From positions 744,001 to 808,000 of the forward strand of contig CAVSGQ010000006.1 of assembly GCA_963727495.1 (NCBI GenBank): a stretch of DNA of 64,000 bases. Reading direction: 5' to 3'. Shown in pieces: positions 50,143-58,652 of the stretch; within the stretch, counting starts at the first letter, position 1; every line of letters starts with the position of its first letter. Under the pieces are notes generated by a model. The model was not told the DNA's origin. It saw nothing but the letters and a program-made list of their open reading frames with translations, and did no database searches. This DNA comes from Actinophytocola sp963727495. Lineage in GTDB: Bacteria; Actinomycetota; Actinomycetes; Mycobacteriales; Pseudonocardiaceae. The translations under genes were made by a program, and so were the position numbers.

Positions 50143-51039
50143 CTACAGCAGGTGCGCCTTACGCCAGATCCGCTTCGAGGGTCCGCCGATCATGCCGACC
50201 TCGGACAAGAAGGCGGTGATCTTCTCGGCCATCCACCGCCTGGTCTCGTGATGGTGCGGGTTGGCCAGCGCGGCGGCGCGCGCCTGCCTCGGGTCGAGAC
50301 CGACCGCCTGGTACGCGCCCGGGTGAACCATGATGTCGACCACGGCGTAGGCGACCACGGCCGTCGCCAGGCGGTGCAACTCGAGCATCGGGCGGCTCAG
50401 TGACTCCATGCCTCGGACGAGCTCCTCGCGTGCGTAACGCACGTGGCGTGCCTCCTCGACGACGTGGATCCGGTTGATCATCCGGATGAACGGCTGGATG
50501 TCGTCGTCATCCAGCATCGACCGTTGCAGGCGGTCGGTGGTCTCCTCGACGACGAGAACGGAGGCGAACATCGCGGGACCACCGATCACCGCGCCGAAGA
50601 CCTTGGACAGGGAGCGGACGATCCGCGGCGGCCCGTAGGCAGGCAGACCGAGCCGGGACAGGCCCTTGCCGAACATGATCGCGTGCCGGGTCTCGTCGCC
50701 GATCTCGGTCAGCGCGTAGTGCGTGTGCGGACTGCGCGGGTCGAGGTCGGCCGCGTACCGGGCCAGGAGCTGCATCAGCAGGATCTCGGTCCATAGGCCG
50801 ACGCTGGTGATGCTGCCGATCTCGTGCTTGGCGAGCTCGACTCGCCGTTCCGGCGTGAGGCGATCCCACAGCTCGGTGCCGTACAGGGAGACTCGCCGCT
50901 CGGGAAGGAACCCCTTGCCCTCGACCAACGGCGCGTCCCAGTCGATGTCGAGATCCGGCTGGTAGGAGTTCCGGACGGACGAGTCGAGCAGGCGCTCGGC
51001 GGTGACGTCCCGATCCTTGGGTTGCAGCACGCGCGCCAT
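50143..51039 (-). CDS. AurF-family diiron oxygenase
   Basis: A 298-residue helical diiron protein of the AurF/DUF diiron family; AurF itself oxidises p-aminobenzoate to the nitro compound. Iron ligands are visible in ELAKHEIGSITSVGLWTEIL, ALTEIGDETRHAIMFGKGLS (ExxxH) and IHVVEEARHVRYAREELVRG (EExxH). The start ATG at 51039 has GGGGAGAG upstream. The gene lies downstream of a TetR gene on the same strand with a palindrome between them, so substrate-induced expression is likely. The substrate is unknown; membrane-lipid or amine oxidation are options. Confidence 0.85.
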   Translation of the reverse strand: MARVLQPKDRDVTAERLLDSSVRNSYQPDLDIDWDAPLVEGKGFLPERRVSLYGTELWDRLTPERRVELAKHEIGSITSVGLWTEILLMQLLARYAADLDPRSPHTHYALTEIGDETRHAIMFGKGLSRLGLPAYGPPRIVRSLSKVFGAVIGGPAMFASVLVVEETTDRLQRSMLDDDDIQPFIRMINRIHVVEEARHVRYAREELVRGMESLSRPMLELHRLATAVVAYAVVDIMVHPGAYQAVGLDPRQARAAALANPHHHETRRWMAEKITAFLSEVGMIGGPSKRIWRKAHLL

Positions 51040-51062
51040 CGTGGACCACTCTCCCCGAATAG

Positions 51063-51079
51063 TGTTACCTGGCGTAACA
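51063..51079. promoter_or_regulatory. palindromic operator upstream of the AurF-like gene
   Basis: TGTTAC-CTGGC-GTAACA, a 17-base perfect palindrome, 24 bases upstream of the AurF-like start and 38 bases after the TetR gene stop; a further GTTACC half-site follows at 51080-51085. The neighbouring TetR protein is the likely binder. Confidence 0.65.
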
Positions 51080-51116
51080 GTTACCTCGGGTAGGGTCTCG
51101 CGGGTCGGCGATCGTG

Positions 51117-51809
51117 TCAAGCGTCGGAGCGGGCCAGGTCGCCGACCAGGCGCACGATGTCCCTGGTGACCGGCCGGAGCAGGCGCAGCCGGGACAGGCC
51201 TATGACACGGTCGATGAGCGGAACCGTGCGGTCGACGAGCAGGCGGGTCTTGCGACAGCCGGGCGAGCGGTCGTGCACCCAGAACAGCACCACACCCATC
51301 TCGTAGAGCCAGAGCAGCTCCGGCAGCTCGGGCCGCAGCTCGGTGTCGACCTTGACCGTCGACCCGTCGAGGACGCGGCGATGCACGGCGATCTGCGCGT
51401 CGCGAGCGGGGCTCGACTCGGCCGAGAACGGGCTCAGCGGGCTGTCCGGGTCGGCCGCGTTGACGAAGAACTGTTTGCCGAACTCGTGATAGGGGGCCGC
51501 CACGTCGATCCAGCCGTGCATGACCGCGCGCAACCGCGCCGCGAACTCGCGCTCGGTACGCAACACGTCCTCGCAGGCCTGCTCGTGGAGCTCCGCGATG
51601 CGGTCGTAGAAGCCCTGGACCAGCTGCTCCTTGGAGGCGAAGTAGTAGTAGGCGTTGCCGACCGAGACGCCGGCTTCCCTGGCGATGGCCCGCATGGTGG
51701 TCTTCGCGTAGCCGTGCTCCTGGAACAGGCGCAGCGCCGTCTCGACGATGAGATTGCGGGTCGCCTCGCTCTTGGGCGTCCGGACGACCGTGCCAGGGGA
51801 TTCGGCCAC
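51117..51809 (-). CDS. TetR family transcriptional regulator
   Basis: A 230-residue TetR repressor. DNA-binding part: ATRNLIVETALRLFQEHGYA with KTTMRAIAREAGVSVGNAYYYFASKEQ (the family's HTH and YYYF-K-E signature). The C-terminal domain (about residues 70-225) is helical, with LPELLWLYEMGVVLFWVHDR near the ligand pocket. GTG start at 51809. It precedes the AurF-like diiron oxygenase gene and is expected to control it through the palindrome at 51063-51079. Confidence 0.9.
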   Translation of the reverse strand: MAESPGTVVRTPKSEATRNLIVETALRLFQEHGYAKTTMRAIAREAGVSVGNAYYYFASKEQLVQGFYDRIAELHEQACEDVLRTEREFAARLRAVMHGWIDVAAPYHEFGKQFFVNAADPDSPLSPFSAESSPARDAQIAVHRRVLDGSTVKVDTELRPELPELLWLYEMGVVLFWVHDRSPGCRKTRLLVDRTVPLIDRVIGLSRLRLLRPVTRDIVRLVGDLARSDA

Positions 51810-52181
51810 GTCATCACCGTATCGCCGGCACGGTGGCGGACCCGCCGGATTCCGGAGTCCGGGTACGCGCGGATCGTGACGGCGACGACGAGGGCACCGA
51901 CAGCGAGGATGTTCGGACTGTCCGGTGGCCTTGCACCACGGGTGACCGCCCGGCCCCCGGTCATCGGAGGAGACACCCCTGACCGGCATCCCGTTCGAGC
52001 GGACATTCCCGTTCCCGGGCGCTGACGGTAACCAACAAAACACGTCCCGTTCAGGGCTTATGCCCAAAAAGGCAACAACTTCGTACCTGGGGGCCGCAAC
52101 TTTGGTTTCGACGTATTTGGCGCGCCCGATCGTGCTCTCTTGGAGTGACCACAACCGCGGGGTCACCCTCTTGGAGGCGCG
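51810..52181. other. 372-base intergenic region upstream of the sigma factor gene
   Basis: No credible gene on either strand. It must hold the TetR-gene promoter on the minus strand and that of the sigma-factor gene on the plus strand. From about 52030 to 52140 it is richer in A/T than the flanks (AACCAACAAAACACGTC, GCCCAAAAAGGCAACAAC), and a GTGACC-N10-GGTCAC dyad is at 52145-52166, just before the ribosome site GGAGG of the sigma gene. Confidence 0.6.
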
Positions 52182-52820
52182 ATGTTGTGCACTGTCGAGC
52201 CAGACTCGGCCCTCGCCGATCTCGAGGCCGAACTGGCCATCCAGCCGATGTCGGCGTGGTCGCGGCCCGTCACTCGGGGCAACGTCGACGTGGTGGCCGC
52301 GGCCGCCTCCGCCGGCGACACGGTGGCGACGCACGAGTTGCTGACCTACCTGCGCCCGATCATGGTGCGTTACTGCCGCGGCAAACTCGGCCGGGTCCGG
52401 CCGGTCAACTCGCCGGACGACGTCGCGCAGGAAGTGTGCCTGGCGGTCTACCGGGCGCTGCCGACCTACCGCCACCTCGGCCGGCCGTTCCTGTCGTTCG
52501 TGTTCGGCGTTGCGGCGCACAAGGTCGCCGACGTCCACCGTGCGGCGGCCCGGGACCGGTCGCTGCCGACCGCCGAGACGCCGGACATGCCCGACGTCGA
52601 GGAGAACCCCGAGCAGATCGCACTGCGCCGCGAGCTGGTCGAGCAGACCGGTGGCCTGCTGCGGACGCTGCTCCCCCGGCAGCGCGAGATCCTCATCATG
52701 CGAGTCGTGTTGGGCATGTCCGCCCAGGAGACCGCAGACGCGGTGGGCACCACCCCCGACGCCGTTCGGGTGGCCCAGCACCGCGCACTCAACCGCCTGC
52801 GGCGAGCGGTCAAGCACTGA
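52182..52820 (+). CDS. shbA: ECF sigma factor, SigD/ShbA type
   Basis: A 212-residue group-4 sigma factor close to M. tuberculosis SigD and Streptomyces ShbA, which drive expression of the principal sigma factor or stationary-phase ribosomal genes. Region 2: LRPIMVRYCRGKLGRVR, DDVAQEVCLAVYRALPTYRH, RPFLSFVFGVAAHKVADVHR. Region 4: LLPRQREILIMRVVLGMSAQ and TPDAVRVAQHRALNRLRRAV. All match the SigD/ShbA pattern. The ATG at 52182 follows GGAGGCGCG. No anti-sigma gene is seen next to it (none is encoded in the following 560 bases), as for ShbA. Confidence 0.88.
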   Translation: MLCTVEPDSALADLEAELAIQPMSAWSRPVTRGNVDVVAAAASAGDTVATHELLTYLRPIMVRYCRGKLGRVRPVNSPDDVAQEVCLAVYRALPTYRHLGRPFLSFVFGVAAHKVADVHRAAARDRSLPTAETPDMPDVEENPEQIALRRELVEQTGGLLRTLLPRQREILIMRVVLGMSAQETADAVGTTPDAVRVAQHRALNRLRRAVKH

Positions 52821-53381
52821 GCATCCCGGCCGGCGCCGGCAGCCACACGCTGCCGGCCGAGCCACCTGCCGTGCCGGTGGCGCCGACGACCGGACCGGAC
52901 GTGGGAGACCGGCAGTACGCCCGCAGAGCCGGCCACCGCAGCGGCCACTGAACCAGACTGACCGCCCTGCGCGATCTGACTGCCCAGCCATGTGCCGCAC
53001 CGGCGGCGGGACACCTGCCGAGTCCGCCGAGGCGGTTGTCGGAGGCAGTGGGGAGGCCGACCGCGCCGGCGCTCGCTGCCCCCGCCTGCCATCCGACCCG
53101 CTACTCGCCGGGCCAGCGCACGGCGAGCCGACCAGCGACGCGCCGGCCACGCCGCCATCGTCGGCCGCCGTGCCGCTGCTCGAGCTGCCGGGTCGACGGT
53201 CCTGGCGCCGACCCGAGAAGACGAACGCGGCCGAGCGCACCACCCACCTGCCGGCCGCCGGCGGGCCGATACCGCGACGCCTTCCGAACCCCGAGCCCCG
53301 CCGCATCGACATCCGAGCCACCCACCGAACCGACGTCGAACCGGCAGCCACCCCATCCGAACCGACAACCGGGCCGCCTGG
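52821..53381. other. 561-base region without a credible gene
   Basis: All six frames give only Pro/Arg/Ala-rich translations without family features or ribosome sites. Composition is extremely G+C-rich with many CCGGCC/GCCGGC and ACCGAC words. It lies between the sigma-factor gene and a small minus-strand membrane protein. It may hold a decayed gene or an untranslated RNA; I see no defined structure. Confidence 0.55.
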
Positions 53382-53561
53382 TCAGGCCGGCTGCCGGGAC
53401 CCGCGCGAGGCGGCCGCAGCCGCCCTCCGTGCACGTCGCCGGTTGCGGCGGCGCCCGTACCACCACGAGTCGACCTCGACGATGATCGGGCCGAGGGCCA
53501 TCAACAGCAGCACCACGACCGCCAGCACCGCCCCGCTCCACACCAGGATTGCCTGCACCAT
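53382..53561 (-). CDS. small single-pass membrane protein
   Basis: A 59-residue protein starting at the ATG at 53561, preceded by GGAGGTGGGAG, a strong ribosome site. It consists of one membrane helix (ILVWSGAVLAVVVLLLMALG), an acidic-aromatic turn VEVDSWWYGR, and an Arg/Ala-rich basic tail. No family recognised. It is divergent from the histidine kinase gene, 179 bases away. Small basic-tailed membrane proteins like this often modulate kinases or secretion complexes; no direct evidence here. Confidence 0.6.
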   Translation of the reverse strand: MVQAILVWSGAVLAVVVLLLMALGPIIVEVDSWWYGRRRNRRRARRAAAAASRGSRQPA

Positions 53562-53739
53562 CTCCCACCTCCGCTGACGACTGCGTCCAGCGTCGCGAAC
53601 CACGGGCATCCGGCGGATCGGTCGGACAGGCACGACCCACCGGCCGACCGGTCAGCGCGCCGGCGAGGGCGGCCGGCCGATCGGCCGACCCGGGCTCGCC
53701 GGTCGGCCGAGGCGGTCGGACGCCGCGTCCAATACGTTC

Positions 53740-55446
53740 GTGCGCATGACACCGATCCCGGTGCCGCATCGCTGGCTGGCCGCGTTGCTCGGTGCCGCGC
53801 TGCTGGTCGACCTCATGCTGGCGGGCTCGAACGGTCTCAGCGCGGGCCTTCCCGCACTGCCGGGCGCCCTCGCGCTGTGTCTGTGCACCTACCTCGCGCT
53901 CACCCGGCCAGCGGCCGGGGCGCTGGCCGGCGCCGCCACCCTCGTCGTGTCGACGTTCGTCATCCGGGCCACCGACTCGATCCCGGTGTCGCTGGGCATC
54001 CACGGCATCGTGCTATCCGAGCTGGTCTCCGGCGCGGCCCTGGTCGTGCTGGTCGTCTGGCGCTGCACGCCGCTTGCCGCCGTCGGCTGCATCGTCGCGC
54101 TGGTCGTCGCGTGCCTGTTCGCGATGCTGACCCGCGGCAACCCCTGCGACGGCACGTTCTGCGAGTTCCCCTACGAGCTGGTCAGCGGCGCGGACCTCTA
54201 CCGCTCGCTGGTGTTCGGGATGTGCGTGCTGCTCCTGTCCGTCGGGATCGGCAGCTACCTGCGGCGGGTCAGCCACCAGCGGGTGGTGACCGAGACCGAC
54301 GCGCTCATCCGCCGGCAGTGGCCGCTCGCCGGGGCGCTCGCGGTGCTGATGCTCGTCGAGGCGGGCGAGGTCGGCTATGCCGGGATGCTCACGCTCGTGG
54401 GCGCCGGCCTCGCGGGGGCGTGCGCGTTCTTCGCACCGCGCGCGCCGCTGCGGTACGGGCTGCTCGGCGCCACGGCGATCGTCGCGGTGCCGGTGGCCCT
54501 CGGCGGGCTGCGGGTCACCGCCGACCTGCCGCTGTCGTTCACCACGCTGGCCGCCAGCATGGCGATGGTCGCCTACGCGGTGCGCCACCTGCCGCTGCAC
54601 CAGGCCGTCTGGACCACCGGCGCGCTGGTCGTGAGCAACCTGTTCGCGCTGGTCATCCGGTCGGGCGAGTACTTCCTGCACGCCGACATCATGCTGATGC
54701 TGGGCCTGCTGTTGGTCGTGTCGGTGGCCACCGGGTGGTACTTCCGGGCCCGGGACCGGGAGCGGAGCCAGACGGTGCGGGCCGCGGTGACCTCCGCACA
54801 GCAGGGCGAGCGGATGGCGCTCGCCCGCGAGCTGCATGACGTGGTCGCCCACCACGTCACCGGAATCGTCGTGCAGGCACAGGCCGCGCTGCTGGTCGCC
54901 GAGCAGAACCCGGGCGTCGCGGTGCCCGCGCTGGAGCGGATCGAGCGCAGCGGCACCGAGGCGCTGACCGCCATGCGCACCCTGGTCGGCAGCCTGCGCG
55001 ACGGCAGCGCGGCGTGGACCGCGGGCAGCTCGGACGCGACCGGCCAGGCGACGACGGACCTCGACGCGGACATCCGCGCGGTCGTGGAGAACTTCGTCGG
55101 TCCGCCGGTGACCCTCGAGCTGGACCTGCCCGACCGGCTGCCGCACGAGGCCGGCCGGTCGGTGTTGCGGCTGGTGCAGGAGTCGCTGACCAACGTCGGC
55201 AAGCACGCCCCGGGCGCGACCGACGTGCGGGTCCGGGTCGCGAGCATCGGCGACGAGCTGCACATCCGGGTCACCGACGACGGCGCGCAGCGACCGGCCG
55301 CCCCGGCCGGCGGGTCCGGCGGCTACGGTCTGGTCGGCATGCGCGAGCGGGTGGAGCTGCTGGGTGGCCGGTTCGAGGCCGGGCCGAGCGGCTACGTCGG
55401 CTGGTCGGTGGAGGCGTGGCTGCCGTTGCGGAAAGAGGGGGCATGA
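53740..55446 (+). CDS. NarL-type sensor histidine kinase
   Basis: A 568-residue membrane kinase. About ten membrane helices (residues 1-335), including an extracytoplasmic loop with a cysteine pair in NPCDGTFCEFPYE, precede the dimerisation/phosphoacceptor helix ALARELHDVVAHHVTGIVVQ (His-kinase_3 type, H of ELHDVVAHH) and the ATPase domain: LVQESLTNVGKHAPGATDVR (N box), VTDDGAQ and GGYGLVGMRERVELLGG (G boxes). GTG at 53740 or ATG at 53746. It overlaps the response-regulator gene by ATGA. Signal unknown; the many-helix sensor hints at a membrane or lipid cue. Confidence 0.93.
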   Translation: MRMTPIPVPHRWLAALLGAALLVDLMLAGSNGLSAGLPALPGALALCLCTYLALTRPAAGALAGAATLVVSTFVIRATDSIPVSLGIHGIVLSELVSGAALVVLVVWRCTPLAAVGCIVALVVACLFAMLTRGNPCDGTFCEFPYELVSGADLYRSLVFGMCVLLLSVGIGSYLRRVSHQRVVTETDALIRRQWPLAGALAVLMLVEAGEVGYAGMLTLVGAGLAGACAFFAPRAPLRYGLLGATAIVAVPVALGGLRVTADLPLSFTTLAASMAMVAYAVRHLPLHQAVWTTGALVVSNLFALVIRSGEYFLHADIMLMLGLLLVVSVATGWYFRARDRERSQTVRAAVTSAQQGERMALARELHDVVAHHVTGIVVQAQAALLVAEQNPGVAVPALERIERSGTEALTAMRTLVGSLRDGSAAWTAGSSDATGQATTDLDADIRAVVENFVGPPVTLELDLPDRLPHEAGRSVLRLVQESLTNVGKHAPGATDVRVRVASIGDELHIRVTDDGAQRPAAPAGGSGGYGLVGMRERVELLGGRFEAGPSGYVGWSVEAWLPLRKEGA

Positions 55447-56096
55447 TCCGGGTACTGATCGCGGACGACCAGGAGATGGTGCGCGCCGGGTTCCGCATGA
55501 TCCTGGAGACCCAGGACGACATCGAGGTCGTTGCGGACGTCCCCGACGGGGTCGCGGCCGTGCGGCGGGCCCGCGAGCTGCGCCCGGACGTGTGCCTGCT
55601 CGACATCCGGATGCCCGGCATGGACGGGCTCGAGGTGACCAGGGCGCTCGCCGGGCCGGGGGTGGCCGACCCGCTGAAGGTCGTCGTGGTCACCACGTTC
55701 GATCTCGACGAGTACGTCAACGCCGCGCTGGCCAACGGCGCCAACGGTTTCCTGCTCAAGGACGCCGGCCCGGCGCTGCTGCTCGAGGCGGTCCGCGCGG
55801 CCGACCGCGGCGACGCGCTGGTGTCCCCGCAGATCACCGTGCGGCTGCTGCGCCACTTCGCGTCGACCACCACGACGCCGGCGGCGGTCGACACGCCGGC
55901 CGAGCCGCTGACCGACCGGGAGATCGACGTGGTCAAGGCCGCCGCGCGCGGGCTGACCAACACCGAGATCGGCACCGAGCTGTACCTGTCGCTGTCCACG
56001 GTCAAGACACACCTCGCGGCGGTGCAGGCGAAGATCGGTGCCCGCAACCGCGTCGAGGTCGCCGCGTGGGCCTGGCGGACAGGCCTGATGAGCTAG
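55443..56096 (+). CDS. NarL/FixJ family response regulator
   Basis: A 217-residue two-domain regulator. The receiver has the acidic pair in VLIADDQEMVRAGFRMIL, the phosphorylated Asp in CLLDIRMPGMDGLEV, the conserved Thr (VVVTTFDLDEYV) and Lys in GFLLKDAGP. The LuxR-type output domain is PLTDREIDVVKAAARGLTNT and LSTVKTHLAAVQAKIGARNR. It works with the histidine kinase directly upstream. Its TAG stop codon (56094-56096) is inside the CTAG end of the adjacent repeat element, suggesting that the insertion redefined its C-terminus. Confidence 0.94.
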   Translation: MIRVLIADDQEMVRAGFRMILETQDDIEVVADVPDGVAAVRRARELRPDVCLLDIRMPGMDGLEVTRALAGPGVADPLKVVVVTTFDLDEYVNAALANGANGFLLKDAGPALLLEAVRAADRGDALVSPQITVRLLRHFASTTTTPAAVDTPAEPLTDREIDVVKAAARGLTNTEIGTELYLSLSTVKTHLAAVQAKIGARNRVEVAAWAWRTGLMS

Positions 56097-56260
56097 TGTC
56101 CCGCGCCGGAAATCTGGCAACTGATTCGCTGGCCCAAGTCCCTGCTGGCGGCGTTGCCGATCCGCCCAAGTACGGCCCAGTACGAGGGCGAATCGGCGTC
56201 TTGCCAGCAGAAACCTGGATCCACCGACTCAATCACCGAATTTCCGGCGCGGGACACTAG
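56093..56260. mobile_element. 168-bp CTAG-ended MITE-like repeat, copy 2
   Basis: An element of exactly 168 bp with perfect 21-bp terminal inverted repeats starting CTAGTGTCCCGCGCCGGAAA, between two convergent genes. Its minus-strand core shares ATCCAGGTTTC, GGCAAG, CCTCGTAC, CAACGCCGCC and other blocks with copy 1 at 839-1006, which is also 168 bp and CTAG-bounded, while the terminal repeats differ. Both neighbouring stop codons (TAG) are formed by the CTAG ends. It has no coding capacity. The long palindromic ends could also act as a two-way terminator. Confidence 0.8.
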
Positions 56261-56937
56261 CGCCGGATCGTCTGCACGGTCAGCTGGTTGCCCGGCGGGT
56301 TGCCGGCGCAGCCGGTGCCCGGTGCGGGCACGTACATCGAGTTGTACTCGTGCGGCGGGTAGACGCGCAGCCCACGCACCGGGGTCGGCTTGCAGACCGC
56401 CGGGTCGTAGTTGTGCACCTGGACGAAGCCGACCGGCGCGAACGCCGTCATGCCGGGCTTCAGGGTGACCGCCGCGCCCTTGGCACCGTCGCGGTAGGCG
56501 GCCGGGCCGACCTGGTGGCCGTCCTCACCGGCCACATAGGACACTCCGGGGAAGCCCTGGATGGTGCAGGTGCGGCCGCCGGAGTTGGTGAACAGCAGCG
56601 GGCGGTAGACCGTGCCGGCCGTTCCCTCGGGACGGCCGAGGCCGAGCGTCAGGTCGGCGACCTTGCACTCGGCCGGGTCGGCGGCCGGCGCGGGCTTCTC
56701 CCCCGGCGGCTTGGCCGTGTCGTCGACCGGCGGCTGCGCCTGCGCGACGCTGCTGCTCGGTGGCGTCGTCACCGGCGCCGCGCTCGACGACGAGGCGCCG
56801 TTCGCCTCGGAGATCGTGGGGACCGTGGGACTCTCCGCCGCCCCGCCGCTCGCCGAGTCCTGACAGCCGGTCACGAGCATCGCGATCGCGATGCCGCCGC
56901 TGACCAACGCGAGTGTTCCGATCCTGGTTCGCATCAT
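56257..56937 (-). CDS. DUF4232 lipoprotein
   Basis: A 226-residue lipoprotein. The signal ends in a lipobox (IAIAMLVTGC, Cys at about residue 25), followed by a Ser/Pro/Ala linker of about 60 residues and a DUF4232 beta-sandwich: ECKVADLTLGLGRPEGTAGT, LLFTNSGGRTCTIQGFPGVS and KPGMTAFAPVGFVQVHN, with a cysteine pair likely bridged. Surface protein of unknown function. The ATG at 56937 follows GGAGG. Its stop codon is supplied by the CTAG end of the repeat element. Confidence 0.88.
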   Translation of the reverse strand: MMRTRIGTLALVSGGIAIAMLVTGCQDSASGGAAESPTVPTISEANGASSSSAAPVTTPPSSSVAQAQPPVDDTAKPPGEKPAPAADPAECKVADLTLGLGRPEGTAGTVYRPLLFTNSGGRTCTIQGFPGVSYVAGEDGHQVGPAAYRDGAKGAAVTLKPGMTAFAPVGFVQVHNYDPAVCKPTPVRGLRVYPPHEYNSMYVPAPGTGCAGNPPGNQLTVQTIRR

Positions 56938-57089
56938 GGTGATCGCCTCCAGTCCTGGCCCCGACACCACTGGATGCCTTCACTGAGAGGACGTGTGACC
57001 CCGCCCCCGGGTTGCTCGCTAACCAGGACTACCCGCGACCGGGCAACAACAAACGGTCAGTCGTGCTTGTCCGTGATCGTTCGCCGAGG

Positions 57090-57524
57090 TCAGCCTATGG
57101 TGGCGTCGCGGCCGCTGGTGGCCGCGCGGTAGGCGGACAGCGTGCGCACGATCTTGTTCCGCTTGCGCTTGGTGTCCAGGTACGACCTGGCCCGCAGGAA
57201 GAACACGCCGTCATCGGCCAGGCGCACCCTCGTCCACACCTTCGCGGTGCAGCGCCCGGACTGGCCCGGGTGGTCGGAGATCGACACGTGGATGACATTG
57301 CGCGCGAAGATGTGCCGCGTGTAAAGGCCGTTCTCGGTGAACTCCACCTGCCACATCACCCCGCGCGCGGCGCCCGCGGCCACGTCCACGGCCCGCTCGC
57401 GCGGACAGGAAAGCTCGAGGGAGAAATCCCGGTCGAGCTCGCGGACGCGGCCTCTGCCGATCACGAACTTTGTGACGAAAACCAGTACGACAAGGCCGAC
57501 CGACAGGACCAGCAATGTACCCAT
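57090..57524 (-). CDS. hypothetical membrane-anchored protein
   Basis: A 144-residue protein with one N-terminal membrane helix (LLVLSVGLVVLVFVTKFVIG) and a soluble beta-rich domain: DRDFSLELSCPRERAVDVAA, VMWQVEFTENGLYTRHIFAR, GRCTAKVWTRVRLADDGVFF and a basic end YLDTKRKRNKIVRTLS. The fold pattern recalls small START/SRPBCC-like domains, but this is a guess. The ATG at 57524 has GGAGGTGCGGG upstream. No operon partner. Confidence 0.65.
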   Translation of the reverse strand: MGTLLVLSVGLVVLVFVTKFVIGRGRVRELDRDFSLELSCPRERAVDVAAGAARGVMWQVEFTENGLYTRHIFARNVIHVSISDHPGQSGRCTAKVWTRVRLADDGVFFLRARSYLDTKRKRNKIVRTLSAYRAATSGRDATIG

Positions 57525-57856
57525 GATGCCCGCACCTCCTGACCACTCCCCAGTGCCGCCCGCTCGTCGAGGACAGGACAGGGCGCGCCAGCGACCCGGC
57601 AGCGCCGACGGGTCATCAGGTCATTCAGGCACCTCGAACCATTTCCTCGACCGTTATGAAACCTTCACCGACATACTTTGTCGACGATGTACCTATTAGT
57701 GCCGAGGCCAGCGGGTTCGTCAAGACTTGCGGCAAAACTGTCCATTCGAAAGAAACATTCCTGCGAACCGGCTTCTGACCGTGTCTGATCCGGTACCGTC
57801 CGCGTGTATCACGGGCGTCTTGACCTCCACTTAGGTGGAGCAGGCACGCTGGGTAC
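57525..57856. other. 332-base intergenic region upstream of the NAT gene
   Basis: No credible gene. Positions about 57640-57770 are the most A/T-rich stretch of the area (CCGTTATGAAACCTTC, GAAAGAAACATTC), typical of promoter DNA for the divergent flanking genes (57524 minus, 57857 plus). A short dyad is annotated separately at 57825-57840. Confidence 0.6.
57825..57840. promoter_or_regulatory. short dyad just upstream of the NAT gene
   Basis: CTCCAC-TTAG-GTGGAG, six-base arms around TTAG, ending 16 bases before the NAT start. It may be an operator or a small leader hairpin. Confidence 0.4.
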
Positions 57857-58642
57857 ATGGACGAGCGGACCGTGCGGCGCTACCTGGACCGGATCGGGGC
57901 GCCGGAGCCCGGCGCGCCGACGGCCGACCTGCTCCGGGAACTGCACCTGCGGCACCTGCGCGCGGTGCCCTTCGAGAACCTGAGCATCCATCTGGGCGAG
58001 CCGATCGTGCTCGACGAGGACGCGCTGGCCGGCAAGATCGTCGACCGGCACCGCGGCGGTTTCTGTTACGAGCTGAACGGGCTGTTCGCGAGCCTGCTGC
58101 GGGCGCTCGGGTTCCCGGTGGCGCTGCTGTCCGCGCGGGTGTTCACACCGCAGGGCGGGCTCACGCACCCGTTCGACCACCTCGTGGTGCGGGTCGACCT
58201 CGACGACCGCTACCTGGTCGACGTCGGGTTCGGCGCGCACGCGAGCTACCCGCTGCGGCTGGACTGGCCGGAGCCGCAGCCCGACCCGGGCGGGGAGTTC
58301 CTGGTGGTGGACGGCCCGGACGGGGACGTCGACGTGCTCAAGGACGGCACGCCGCAGTACCGCGCGGAGGCCCGGCCGCGGACGCTGGCGGACTTCGGGC
58401 CGACGTGCTGGTGGCAGCAGACCTCACCGGACTCGCACTTCACCCGGTCGCTGACGTGCTCGCGCCAGACGCCCGAGGGCCGGGTGACGCTGTCCGGCAA
58501 CCGACTGATCACCACGACCGCCGGCGAGCGCACGGAGACGGCCCTCGACGGCGACGACGCCGTCCGGGAGGCGTATCGCACCCGGTTCGGCTTCGACCTG
58601 GACCGCCTGCCGACCCCGCCGCGGCCGGCCGTGATCGCCTGA
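57857..58642 (+). CDS. nat: arylamine N-acetyltransferase
   Basis: A 261-residue NAT enzyme that moves an acetyl group from acetyl-CoA to arylamines or hydrazines through a cysteine thioester. The catalytic triad is intact: Cys in RHRGGFCYELNGLFASLL, His in GLTHPFDHLVVRVDL, Asp in YLVDVGFGAHASYPL. The N-terminal VPFENLSIHLGEP is also conserved. Length is a little shorter than mycobacterial NAT (about 280). In rifamycin-type actinomycetes a NAT relative closes ansamycin rings, but no polyketide genes are near, so the ordinary xenobiotic type is more likely. Confidence 0.94.
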   Translation: MDERTVRRYLDRIGAPEPGAPTADLLRELHLRHLRAVPFENLSIHLGEPIVLDEDALAGKIVDRHRGGFCYELNGLFASLLRALGFPVALLSARVFTPQGGLTHPFDHLVVRVDLDDRYLVDVGFGAHASYPLRLDWPEPQPDPGGEFLVVDGPDGDVDVLKDGTPQYRAEARPRTLADFGPTCWWQQTSPDSHFTRSLTCSRQTPEGRVTLSGNRLITTTAGERTETALDGDDAVREAYRTRFGFDLDRLPTPPRPAVIA

Positions 58643-58652
58643 CCGGAGCCGG

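Noticed and set aside
57857..58642. Ansamycin amide synthase (RifF-like)
   Set aside because: The NAT fold and triad would fit, but there are no polyketide synthase or AHBA genes nearby.
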